This document shows positions 24,601-34,329 of a DNA stretch of 64,000 bases, in pieces (within the stretch, counting starts at the first letter, position 1; each line of letters begins with the position of its first letter). Made by a program: the position numbers and the translations under genes. The notes below the pieces were generated by a model that saw only the letters and a list, made by a program, of their open reading frames with translations, had not been told where the DNA came from and did no database searches. The DNA lies in the NCBI GenBank assembly GCA_009760855.2, contig WPIO01000005.1, positions 8,716,001-8,780,000 of the forward strand, read 5' to 3'. The DNA is from Cristatella mucedo (lineage: Eukaryota > Bryozoa > Phylactolaemata > Cristatellidae).

Positions 24601-25000
24601 GACTTAAAACACCATTTATATTTGGCTGATTCTAAAGCCTGAACTTTGATGTCTTTACGAAACATTGACTTTTATCGTCACCTTATGTTCGTGCTAATCT
24701 GATAAGCGGTTGCCTACTTTTGAGGGCGTAAGATTTCTGGGACATTACACTCTTAGAAGGAGGTAATATAGATGAGCTACTGTTTTGAATTATATCTTGA
24801 TATGTTTTCTAGTCTACTTATTAACCACTGCTGTGGCAGGTTATCTTGTTGGTAACTTGGAACTGCATTCACTATTGGTTCCTGTTTACAATCATGATTG
24901 CTTGCTCTGTTGGCTATTTTTAGTGCTTGGTTCAGGATATTCACGAATTGGCAGGACGAAGCGAACACTTAGCAACACATGGAATTCGCTTGTAGTCGTC

Positions 25001-25072
25001 TCTCTCCCTCTATCTCCTTCTCCCTCTATCCCTCCCTTCCTCTATATCTCTCTCCCTCTCTTCCTCTGCTCA
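25001..25072. repeat. Pyrimidine-rich (CCTCT)n-like low-complexity tract
   Basis: About 70 bases of C and T in short units such as TCTCCCTCTATC repeated with variation. Simple-sequence DNA in the region upstream of gene 2. Confidence 0.8.
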
Positions 25073-25914
25073 TTGTTCTGTTAAGTATATCTTGGTATTT
25101 TTATTTTCCTGCAAAAGCAAAATTAAATAACCTCCGACAAATAATATCGGCAATGGTAGCATAAAAAGGCAAATCAATTACTTCTAGGGAGAAGAACTGC
25201 ATCTCGAAGAAAGCCAGTGGTCATTATTATCCCGCTAGATCATACAACATTGACAAGATTATACCTTTCTGTGTAAATAGTTAAAAATGTGAACCCGTTT
25301 TATTCAAAAAATATTCACCTGCTAATAGAACAAAATTTGTCCCTTACTTCACTGCATTTTTTGTTGGACCGAGTAAGACCATGCGTGTATCAAGTGGTGA
25401 AGTTGGCCGTAGATGCACTGACCTCACGCAAACGACTGAGCATATTCAGACCTAAAAGGAAAAATACCATTTTTTTAGAAGTTAATATCCAAAATCCGCC
25501 TACTATTTCTATAAAAAGAATAAAATGCAAAAGGGAGATCTCCAGTGAAATGGTAGGGCGGTGGTTGGTTTCGCAGTCTTCAGCTGCAGGACAAGGCTAT
25601 AACTGAAGTTGCAGGCCGATTCAAAGCAGTACTTTTCGCTGGGGCCGGAATTGCAGGCTGAAATTTTTATCTACTAGTGGAACCTTAATTGATGTCGAGT
25701 GCTCTAACTACATCGGCCCAACCTATTTCCCTCGAATTTAGCAACTTTGGTGACAGCGGCCATGATAAGGTTGGAGTAGGTCCAGAGGTCGTAGCAGTGA
25801 CGTATCTGCATTTTATCAGTGGTGTCTCATTGGCTTGTGGTGCCACCTTGAGCTCATATCAATCAGGCAGGCAGCCGTCACTGGAGCAATCTGAGCTCGG
25901 GAAGAGAAGTGGTC
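25073..25914. other. Presumed upstream region and 5' untranslated region of gene 2
   Basis: About 840 bases before the gene 2 ATG with no repeat recognised. Composition becomes less AT-rich from about 25550, which suits a transcribed leader. An in-frame TGA about 65 bases upstream of the ATG blocks a longer N terminus. Several upstream ATGs exist (for example near 25691), so the leader may be spliced or the start site may lie close to the gene. Confidence 0.5.
25510..25517 (+). promoter_or_regulatory. Candidate TATA box for gene 2
   Basis: TATAAAAA about 400 bases upstream of the gene 2 initiator ATG, at the edge between AT-rich and more balanced sequence. In AT-rich DNA such matches occur by chance, so this is only a candidate. 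Confidence 0.2.
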
Positions 25915-26215
25915 ATGGACGCCACAAGGAAGCTCTCAGCTAAAGGCTTTTATGCCGCCGCCGTTCTACTCTACAATCTAGCCACGACTTCAGATGGTGC
26001 TCAGTATGGCTACATACCTAAGTTCACGCCAGATTACGCCGCAGCTAGCTACGAAAAGTTGCGAGCTCGTCTTAGCACTCCCATTATCGGAGAGATAACC
26101 ATAATGCAAACTGCTACTCGCCTCCTAGACGCACTGCCGGACGATATATCCCAAGCTTGTGCTAACCAGTCGGCCTATTTCCTTCGACACCTCAATACAA
26201 TATGGGTTCTGCAGA
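25915..26215 (+). CDS. NRF-6-like acyltransferase gene 2, exon 1 (start codon, signal peptide, NRF domain)
   Basis: The ATG at 25915 has G at -3 and G at +4, a fair Kozak context, and there is an in-frame stop upstream. Residues 1-29 look like a signal peptide: MDATRK, a hydrophobic FYAAAVLLYNLA core, then TTSDGA. The remainder (to residue 100) is the start of the extracellular NRF domain, with SQACANQSAYFLRHLNTIW near its end. NRF-6 proteins typically have C...L..L..G..WALQM(L/F)DA here. Reading across the splice gives WVLQ then MLDAVGKPASG, which matches. The exon ends in phase 1 before GTGAGT. The gene continues for 38 kb to the right edge. Confidence 0.92.
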
Positions 26216-26279
26216 GTGAGTAAAGTTCATGAGTAAACAAATTTACTTTTTATATATCCTTGTGTTGATACATATACAC

Positions 26280-26301
26280 GCATATATATACATGTGTGTA
26301 T

Positions 26302-26345
<44 letters not shown>

Positions 26346-26375
26346 GTGTGTGAGTGTGTGTGTTTGAGTGCGTGC
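26280..26375. repeat. (GT)n microsatellite
   Basis: Nearly uninterrupted GT dinucleotides in intron 1 of gene 2, starting about 65 bases after the exon 1 donor, with TG/TATA variants at both edges. Confidence 0.95.
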
Positions 26376-26905
26376 ATGCATGGGGAATCCCAGCAAATTT
26401 AGCACGGAACTAAATCAAATCAAGCTAAGCAGTTAACTAACAATGCAGCATGTTAGTCTGGTGTGAAATATAGTGTAGCCTTTACGTTTTTATTTTCGCA
26501 AATGGCACGTATATCAGTAGCAGTGGCCCCATTAGAGCCTTCTCTACTGTGTTATATCCGGGCGCTCAGAAAGACGCATAGCTTATGCGACTCACGGTGC
26601 ATATGTCACGATTTATTTCAGTAGTTTTGGCTCCTCAACAATGAGCTATTATTTGAGGTAAAGCGACCGACAGTACACACCTTTACGTCTCGCTGTTGCT
26701 TGTTTCTCATATTACCTTTCATTGCTTACTCCTTCTGGAAATATTAGCGACCTATCGAGCTGATAAAGCTGGTTTTATCCTAACCATAGGCAGATCTTCT
26801 CTAAATAGGCTGCCATGTCGTTGAGGCATTTGTGAAGTTGAGTCCCTGCCTACGTTCAGCCTTAAGGTATCTAGCCACAAATTTTTATCTTACTGTTCCA
26901 CGATG

Positions 26906-26950
26906 TGAAACTGAACTGAATTGAAACTGAACTCAACTGAACTGAACTCA
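26906..26950. repeat. Degenerate (TGAAC)n pentanucleotide tract
   Basis: Runs of TGAAC/TGAAT/TGAAA units (for example CTGAACTGAATTGAAACTGA) ending less than 20 bases before the acceptor of gene 2 exon 2. Confidence 0.75.
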
Positions 26951-26968
26951 AAACTTAATTCTTTGTAG

Positions 26969-27132
26969 TGCTAGATGCGGTTGGTAAGCCAGCTTCCGGA
27001 TTTCTAGAAGGAAACTCTGTTTGGTTTGGTGACTTTGACGAATGCGTCGGAGTCTCCACTGGAACCACCGACGACATGAGATTTGCAGGCCAATACTGCT
27101 TGGTTGGTTATCCGACTCAAATCGCAGGGCTG
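26969..27132 (+). CDS. NRF-6-like acyltransferase gene 2, exon 2
   Basis: The acceptor is CTTTGTAG and the donor GTAAGT. Phase 1 in, phase 0 out. The translation is M-LDAVGKPASGFLEGNSVW, then FGDFDECVGV, then a stretch ending in GQYCLVGYPTQIAGL. The pattern LDAxGKPxSGxLxGNxxWxGxFDEC...GxYC is diagnostic of the extracellular NRF domain. The cysteines in FDEC and QYC are expected to form disulphides. This is one of the most secure identifications in the window. Confidence 0.96.
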
Positions 27133-27159
27133 GTAAGTTAAGTACACATTCTGTTCCAT

Positions 27160-28186
27160 TGCAGGCACTATGGCGTGGTTCCAATCGTATTTGTGTGATC
27201 TTGTTCAATCCGTATCTTTTTGGGGTCAAGTCTCACACACGAGATGGTCACCTGTGGAGTCCCTCAAGGGTCTGTACTCGGTCCCTTGCTGTTCTCCATT
27301 TATACACAACCTCTGGAAAAGTGATTAAGGCCCATGGAATAGGATATCACTTTTATGCTGACGATACTTAGCTGTATTTGTCATACAAACCATTGGAATC
27401 TGCTACAGAAACAGAGAAACTGAATGTTTGCCTTGCCGACATTCGATCCTGGATGTCGGAAAACTTCTTGAAACTAAATTACGATAAAACCGAACTACTG
27501 CACATGAGACACCTAAGGAGTGTGACTGAATTAAAAGGCTTTCCTCTTCTAATGGGTGATGCTGTTATGCAACCACTACCACGTGCTTGAAATTTAGGTG
27601 TCGTTTTCGACAGCTGCCTCAATTTTAAATGCTTCATTCAGAAGACTGCTTCTACAGCTACCCATCACGTTCGATCCCTATCCAAGATTAGGAGCTATCT
27701 TCCACAGTGGCTTGTAAAAATTTAACTAGCTTCTTAGTTCTGTCTCGGCTTGATTGCTGTAATTCCCTTTTGGCTGGGTCAAGAAGAAGGAAACTAGGCC
27801 ACTGCAGCTGACTATAAACATGGCTGCAAGTCCAGTCTTCAAGTCCCAGAGGTTTGAGCACGTGTCTCCTTTGCTAAAAGAGCTAGGATGGACTCCGGTT
27901 GAGCAACGGATATAGAGTAAAGTTCTTAGGCTGACCCACAAGGCCCGCCACGGTTTGTCTCCTCCTTACCGAGTTGAACTGCTGCACTAGTTTCAGCCTC
28001 TTCGTGCCCTCAGGCCTTGTGTGGACAATAAATTAGCTCTTCCATTCCTCTGCTTAAAGACCGATGGCGACAGGAACTTTAGCTCTGCAGGTCCTAGACT
28101 TTGGAACTCTCTTCCACAATTCTTACGGTACGACAAGTACTCTCATGGTGCCGACTATTGCTGTGGAGTTACAGACAGAGATGCTC

Positions 28187-28190
<4 letters not shown>
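27160..28190 (+). mobile_element. L2-like LINE family B fragment with internal deletion (copy B4)
   Basis: In intron 2 of gene 2, sense orientation. RT pieces: GIGYHFYADDT followed by a stop, then SATETEKLNVCLADIRSWMS (27400) and ENFLKLNYDKTELL (27460). Further on is the family B C-terminal coding region to about 28150. Near 28150 the sequence jumps from the GTGCCGACTAT segment straight to TGTGGAGTTACAGACAGAGA, so about 190 bases present in other family B copies are missing. It runs directly into the microsatellite. Confidence 0.85.
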
Positions 28191-28281
<91 letters not shown>

Positions 28282-28282
28282 C

Positions 28283-28316
<34 letters not shown>

Positions 28317-28317
28317 C
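28190..28317. repeat. (AC)n(AT)n compound microsatellite
   Basis: About 35 bases of AC repeats followed by about 85 bases of AT repeats with occasional GT/AC interruptions. It begins exactly where the family B LINE copy ends, so it may have grown from that element's ACATT tail. Confidence 0.95.
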
Positions 28318-28349
28318 TAGTGCAGCTGGCCACACTACGCCGGCTAAGG

Positions 28350-29115
28350 ATTTTTAATAATAATAATAATAATTTACTTGATAAAGCGCCCTCAGAGAAC
28401 TTAATCTCTTTCTAGGCGCTTTACATTTGCTGCAAAGGGAAATGCAATTAAACGGTAAGTAAAATCATGCTTGAAAAACAAACAAAATGAATGACATGGT
28501 TAGGGGTGACATGCACAGGGTCAGCATGCAAATGTGGTTAGTGGCAGCATGCACAGTGTCAGCATGCATAAGCACATGAAGGACGAATTAAAGGGACCCA
28601 CTAAATGCTGTCCTAAATAGGTGTGTTTTTAGGTTCCTTTTAAATGTGGTCAGGTCAGGTGATGTTCTGACGCAGGTCGGGAGGGAGTTCCACGCTTTGG
28701 GAGCATACGAACTAAATGCACGGTCTCCAAAAGATTTGAGGTTTGTACGAGGTATTTCTAGACTGTTGGATTCCGAAAAGCAGGTGGTACGATGCTTGGC
28801 CTGATGGGGGAGTATGTCGGAGAGATAGGCTGGAGCCATAGAATGAAGGGACCTAAAAGTGAACGACAAAACCTTGAAGTCAATTCGTTGCTTGACTGGT
28901 AGCCAGTGCAGGTCGGCGAGAAGTGGAGTAATCTGGCAACTGCGAAGCTCACGACAGACAAGCCTAGCTGCAGAGTTTTGCACCAGCTGCAATCGCCTGA
29001 TCACACATGCTGGGAGGCCAGTAAGCAGTGAGTTGCAGAAGTCGAGACGGGATGTCACGAATGCATGGACCAACTTAGACGTGGTATCCTTATCTAAACA
29101 AGCCCGAATTTTAGC
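28350..29115 (-). mobile_element. LINE family A, 3' fragment (copy A2)
   Basis: Minus-strand copy with an (AAT)n tail at 28354-28371, the 3' hairpin at 28383-28422, the two 38-bp repeats at 28497-28572 and about 175 codons of the RT C-terminus in one open frame up to about 29115. The encoded end is nearly identical to copy A1 (LPHQAKHRTTCFSESNSLEI here). The element part of the frame starts around LDKDTTSKLVHAFVTSRLDF; upstream codons belong to flanking DNA. It is 5' truncated and probably recent. Confidence 0.92.
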
Positions 29116-31156
29116 TATACAGATAGCTTCCTTGATGAGTCGCAGGTATCCTATGTACCAGCACATTGGTCCATCGCTTAAGAAATTTAGGTTCAGCATG
29201 AGTTTCATTCAGTTAAGGTCACTGTGACAGCTTTCCATTATCCAGGCTTAGCTGTTTTAAAATGAAGCACCGTAAGTGTGGGTCATCACTTTGGGCGTAA
29301 GCCCACTCCTATGACAATGCTTGGGCTGTCACTTCTGGCTGCATCAAAGGGAGAGACCAATCAGCGGAAATGCCAAGGCAGCCCGTGTAGCAATTCTTTA
29401 AATGTTTGTTAGTGCGAGTATCTAGAATCTCTATGCTCAAACTCAAATATGAGCGCCCATCTTGCAAAAATTTAAATTCAAAAGTTGTCTCCACTTGTTT
29501 GACTCATCGTTGCAGTTTCATCGTAGCCATAGAATCAACTCGATTACGTAAACATGACATCAGCAACTGGCTGAGATTAAGTGACTAACTAAAGTGCATA
29601 GAAAACCTAGCTTATGTCAGAGGTGTATATGCAGTAGTCATTATCTATTGAATTTTATTGGAGACTTTCGATATTTTCTCAACTCACCACCATCTTCATT
29701 TAGTTATTAAAAAATTCACTTCCTACAATCAGCCTGAACTTCTTTTAAAAGAGTATTACATATTTCTGTAACTGTCATTATTTAGAGCACCTTCAGACTG
29801 GGTCTTTGCCCTAAAAACATTCTTTTATTTCATGATCTAGATCTAAGATCCCTATCGAGTATCAAGCAATCGAACGTGGCTTGCTATAGGAGTGGAGACA
29901 GCAGGTAAGGCTCGTACAGTGAGTGTTCCATAAACCTAATTGATTCATATTCCGATGATTTATTAGGAAATTACTGGTCATGAAATGTGGGATGCACTAG
30001 CTTGAGTAGGTCATAGCTGGCAAGATAACTACAAATTTCTGAAAAATATTTATTTAAAAGAATGGTGTCGCTGCTGAGGAGCCTAGATTTCCATTTTCAT
30101 CTTATACAGCATTTTTCCAATTCATTCATTGGAATTGTAGCTCGAATCCATAATTTTTGCAACATTCATACACCTATGGGATGAAGCCATAGTTAGTTAA
30201 ATTTGACCCCATGGTTTCCATATCAGAAGCCTGGGTTGAAGACAAGTTTCAATTAAATTGACGTTATTTTAGGCCAACCGTGACTAATTTCTTTTAACAG
30301 TGGCATTTAATTTTCGTGAATTTACGTTGATACTGCACCTTTTTATGCTTTGAGATGCTATTTTTGGTGGAATTCTTCAGCTGGGCATCCTAGTCATAAG
30401 CGAAATATTTGTTTGATTCAAGTTTATTAGGCCTGATTAGTCCTTACCATGATGTTGATTTAATTAAAGATTTTCATGAAACATCTTAAAAACTTGGCTG
30501 CTTGAAAGTTAAAATAAGATTGAAAAATGATAAGACAATCACAAAAGCGAGAAGGCTGTTTTTCTACTTTCTTTAAAATTGGATGCCGATTATAAGAATG
30601 TACAGCTTCCGAAATGTGCCACTTGTGGATAAATTTTTACCAAGGGATATGGGGCCTGCTCTTTAACACCCAGGTTGCTGTTTTATTTCTGCATCAGCAG
30701 ATTTTTTAACGCCTACCTCATGTAGTAGTGCCTGCGACTCAGGATTTTGTGTCAATACATAAATTGGGATTTTGGATCAGCTGACCATTAACCCTTTTTA
30801 ACTGTTTTCAGGTGTGACGATATAAAAAAAAAACAATGCACTGTCACTGCTAGACGAAGTATCCTGAGGTGCACCATGTTTTTTTGTTGGCTTTAATAAA
30901 TAAGTCTTTGACTGTTAGTAAATGTTTTGCTGCCGATCTGCAGCAGGAAACCGGTCGGTCATCATCCCCTTCCACGATACGGCTGTTCAAAATACTACGA
31001 AAACCCAAGGAAACCACTTCCAAGCTAATAACCACAAACCTAATTTTTGGTTCTTCGCTGTGGACTAAAATAATACCGTTGAATCTATTGAGGTTTTGGC
31101 GGAAGTCACTGTACAGCATCTCTTCCTAAAAGTCTGAGTGGTAATTTTCCTTGCAG
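29116..31156. other. Gene 2 intron 2, second part, nothing recognised
   Basis: AT-rich intron sequence. A short open stretch with splice-like borders near 29848-29906 was considered and rejected as an exon because exon 2 and the exon at 31157 already join into the expected protein. Confidence 0.5.
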
Positions 31157-31231
31157 TCTGTAACTTTGCAAATTGGTTCGTGTGTTCCAAACGGCTGCAG
31201 CAGTGACGATACTACTACTCTTTTCAATACG
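31157..31231 (+). CDS. NRF-6-like acyltransferase gene 2, exon 3
   Basis: The acceptor is TTTTCCTTGCAG and the donor GTTAAG at 31232. It has 25 codons, phase 0 in and apparently phase 0 out. The translation is SVTLQIGSCVPNGCSSDDT followed by TTLFNT. (L)xIGxCxPxxCSxxD is the central motif of the NRF domain, and the join to exon 2 gives TQIAGL-SVTLQIGSCVP, as expected. The next exon found (37887) needs phase 1, so either a short exon is missing or a base is out; see findings. An alternative donor (GTAATA at 31237) would leave phase 2 and does not help. Confidence 0.85.
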
Positions 31232-31467
31232 GTTAAGTAATATGATTTGAAAACTTAAAACGTGTAAATAATGTAACTTCCCGTAATAAGAGAAGATTCA
31301 CGTTCCTACCGATAACTCAGTCAATTTCTAAAAGTAAGCAGACCTTCATCAAATGCATTTCCAGGCTGTATTCAATTGCATGATTGTGAGCAAGCAGTGC
31401 CTCAGATACGGTAGCATTTCCTTCCTTAATTTTGTTACATACATGTACGTATTTAGATCACTCTTTA
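31232..31467. other. Gene 2 intron 3 start, nothing recognised
   Basis: Short AT-rich stretch between exon 3 and a LINE fragment. Confidence 0.5.
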
Positions 31468-31948
31468 CCAAAGTTCTTACGCTGACCCACAAGGCCCGCC
31501 ACGGCTTAGCTCCTTCGTACCTAGCTGAACTGCTGCATCAGTTTCAGCCTGTTTGCGCCCTTAGGTCCTGTGCGGACAATAAATTAGCTGTCCCATTCCT
31601 TCGCATAAAGACAGTTGGCGTCAGAAGCTTTAGCTCTGCAGGTCCTAGACTGAGGAACTCGCTTCCACAATTCTTATGCAACGACAACTACTCTCCAACT
31701 GCCGACTAAGGCACATCTTTTTCAGCGGTCCTGAACTGCTACTTCTAGGCTACTCACTACCTCAACCTCTCTCCTGACTCTGCTATGCTTCCCTCTTTCT
31801 CTTTGTTGTGTGAGACGAAGTCTGATAGCTACCGAATGCTTACCGAAAGCCGCTTAGGCTGTGAGTGGGCTATACAAAACTCTCCTGCGTAACACCCACA
31901 TGGTCTTTATGACTCTGTGGAGTTACTGACGGAGATACATACATACAT
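31468..31948 (+). mobile_element. LINE family B, 3'-terminal fragment (copy B5)
   Basis: Sense copy beginning at AAAGTTCTTACGCTGACCCA. It encodes LTHKARHGLAPSYLAELLHQ and then FLRIKTVGVRSFSSAGPRL, followed by the 3' untranslated region with CTCCTGCGTAACACCCACAT and GTGGAGTTACTGACGGAGAT and an ACAT-type tail at 31936-31948. It is 5' truncated. Confidence 0.88.
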
Positions 31949-33107
31949 ATTTGTTAGGCACGTAATCTTTTACTTGCAACAAGTTTCTGTCATGACTACT
32001 TCTAGCTGTACTTTTCTGCCAACCACTCAGGCGAATCAATACAGATTGATACTGGGAAAATATTCGATGATCAATGATGAAAAAAAGATTTAGGATTGAT
32101 ATGATTATTTTTAAATAAAAGCGGATACCTTTAAAAATGTAAACAAATAGTGCGGGTTTTTCGATAGTTTTTAAATCCAAAATTATAGAAATTGGCTTGA
32201 ACTCTTATTTATATTTTAATTACTTCCTGAATACTACAATTACTGAAATTTGGAAAGCATTTTAATAGAATCCCGATAATTTGTATACTAACAACATGCC
32301 AGTTTGACTGTACTTCACCGAAATCTATTCACTCAAGAGTCAAACATACCAACGGTTTAGGTTATGTAAACGTAGTAATGATTTAGGTGATATGGTTAGT
32401 AAAAAATGCTTGCTGGCATTGCACCCTAACTAACTTAACCTCAAATCATGCCAATTAAAACTCGCTATAAAATAAATAAAATGCCTAAAAGTGGTTTGTG
32501 AGATGCCCCCACAAGGCGTGCACAAGCTAACAAGAGTCATATATAGACTTGCGTTTCCTTGGCAAACATAAGATAACATTTGGCCACCTATTTGTATGAT
32601 CGCGAGCTAAAAATAAGCATCGAGTAATGCACAGGTACGAACGAGTAACCCGATGGTACAGAAACTGACATGGTCATTGGGTAAAAGGAAAGCTCATAAG
32701 AAAAGATCCTCATTCTGCTGAGACTTAAAAGAAGAAATTTCGAAGAAGGTGTGACTTTGACAAACCCAGACTTTCGGTGCATACAAGCTGAAGTCTCAAT
32801 CATCAAAATATTTCAATTTAGCACTACTTCTGATGACTCAATTCGAATAAGCAGGTTTTGCGAGAGAACTTGCAAGAGCAAGACAGTCGAATAGGATAGA
32901 GGCTAAAAGCTAGAGAAGTTACTGGTACGCCAGATTGAGAATATTAAAATTGATTCGATATTTAATAGTAAGCTAGCAAAACTCCGACAGAAATAAATTG
33001 CTGTGGCAGCTGAGCTTCTAGTTGCAGACCAGACCAGCTCCTGAGTTTCATACAAGTTGCAGACAATGAAAGGGTACTGACCTTAAGTCCTTAATTAATG
33101 GAATAGC
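31949..33107. other. Gene 2 intron 3, nothing recognised
   Basis: AT-rich intron sequence without identifiable repeats or exons. Confidence 0.5.
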
Positions 33108-33215
33108 TGCAACCTTTCTTTACAAAATATGCAAAGGCTTAGAAAGAGATTAAGTTCTCTAAAGTGTCTATGAACATGTATAGTTACTTTTATTACTATC
33201 TAGATTCGATGCTGC
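33108..33215 (+). mobile_element. LINE family A, terminal 3' relic
   Basis: Only the last hundred bases of the family A 3' end: TGCAAAGGCTTAGAAAGAGA, TTAAGTTCTCTAAAGTG and a decayed ATT-rich tail near 33190. Confidence 0.6.
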
Positions 33216-33240
33216 AAACATACTAATTTGGGCTGCTTAA

Positions 33241-33430
33241 CGGTTGTTTAAATTACCGGCAGTTCATCTGCAGCAGTTGCTGCTGCAGTGTCAACGTTAC
33301 CAATGATGGGCGTAACGAGTGTTAGCAAGTCATCAAAGGCCTTCTGATTAAGGACCACTGCCGCCCCCAGCCAGAAGCTCTCGAGGCCAGGAAGCGCAGC
33401 AGCCAAAAGCTGTGCGACATACCCAAGGAT
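33241..33430 (-). other. Possible transposase-like coding relic
   Basis: On the minus strand one frame reads openly and with protein-like composition: AILGYVAQLLAAALPGLESF, then VLNQKAFDDLLTLVTPIIGN, then VDTAAATAADELPVI and a stop. The FDDLLTLVTPII-x-x-DT segment recalls the N-terminal part of HARBI1/PIF-Harbinger nucleases. The region is more GC-rich than its neighbours and includes a CTGCAGCA/TGCTGCAG palindrome. The similarity is short and could be chance. Confidence 0.25.
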
Positions 33431-33454
33431 CGCTTACTCTCACGGCCCTGCAGC

Positions 33455-34190
33455 CCAATATGCATAATAAAAATAGTAATAGTAATAAGAATAATAAAAC
33501 GTCTTTTGTCTGGCACCCTAAAAAGAGCTTATTCTCTATTCGAGCACTTTGCAAAAAAAATTTCCATTGGCGCTCCACAAATGCTATACAAAAGTGCATT
33601 GCTTTTGCTCATAGTCAAGATGTGCATAGTTTTGTAACACATAATCACATCAAAAGACAATAACCTCAGACAGAGCAAACATTGGGTGGAACATGTGCGT
33701 TTTGGCTGCTTTTTGAATATCGCCTCATCAGCAGATGACGTGTATCTATAGGCAGCAAGTTACAAGCTTCGGGAGCATACTGAATCTTGCGAGAAATGAA
33801 GGCACTGTTGCCACGAGATTTAGAGTTTTTTATATAGGGGCTCAAGGGATCGACCACAGTAAGAAGGGTGGGCGGTGTGATGGTTGACCTCGTGTAGGCC
33901 AGATCAATAGAATGAAAGTGACCTAAAGGCAAATAAGAGAATCGTGAAGTTAATACAGTGGTTGATGGTGTGCCAATGCAGATTGATGAGAATCGATATA
34001 ATTCGGCAGTTGCAAAGTTTAAGACAGAGAAGCCTAGCTGCCGAGTTTTTCACCAACTGGCGACGTCTTACTGCACTGGCTGGAATACCTACAAGTAGCG
34101 AGATACATGAGTAGTCCATATGGGACGAACGCATGGACCAGCATGGCTGTGATGTCTTATCTAAGTACTGTTGCCACTAGTTTTGTACAA
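33455..34190 (-). mobile_element. Divergent L2-like LINE, 3' fragment
   Basis: Minus-strand C-terminal RT remnants: SLLVGIPASAVRRRQLVKNS (near 34090), CRIISILINLHWHTINHCIN, and KIQYAPEACNLLPID. These correspond to the family A positions SLLTGLPACAIRRLQLVQNS and DLHWLPVKQRIDF but differ much more, so this is another family or a much older insertion. The 3' end (33455-33670) has an AAT-rich tail and a hairpin-like AAGAGCTTATTCTCT as in family A. Confidence 0.7.
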
Positions 34191-34329
34191 TGAATGTCTA
34201 AAGTGCAGCTATAACTTACTTGTTTAGTGAATAGATTATAGGAGTGGTTAACAGTTTTTGAATGATTTGACATTGTGAATGTCCCCACTAGACTTGTTAT
34301 GCCTGTTGGCTGTGTGCAAGTTACCTTTA

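Noticed and set aside
28021-28415. Long ORFs of alternating His-Thr or Tyr-Ile
   Set aside because: They are translations of the AC/AT microsatellite, not proteins.
29848-29906. Open stretch with AG and GTAAGG borders (SLSSIKQSNVACYRSGDSR in one frame) as a gene 2 exon
   Set aside because: Its phases do not fit between exon 2 and exon 3, and those two exons already join into the expected NRF-domain sequence.
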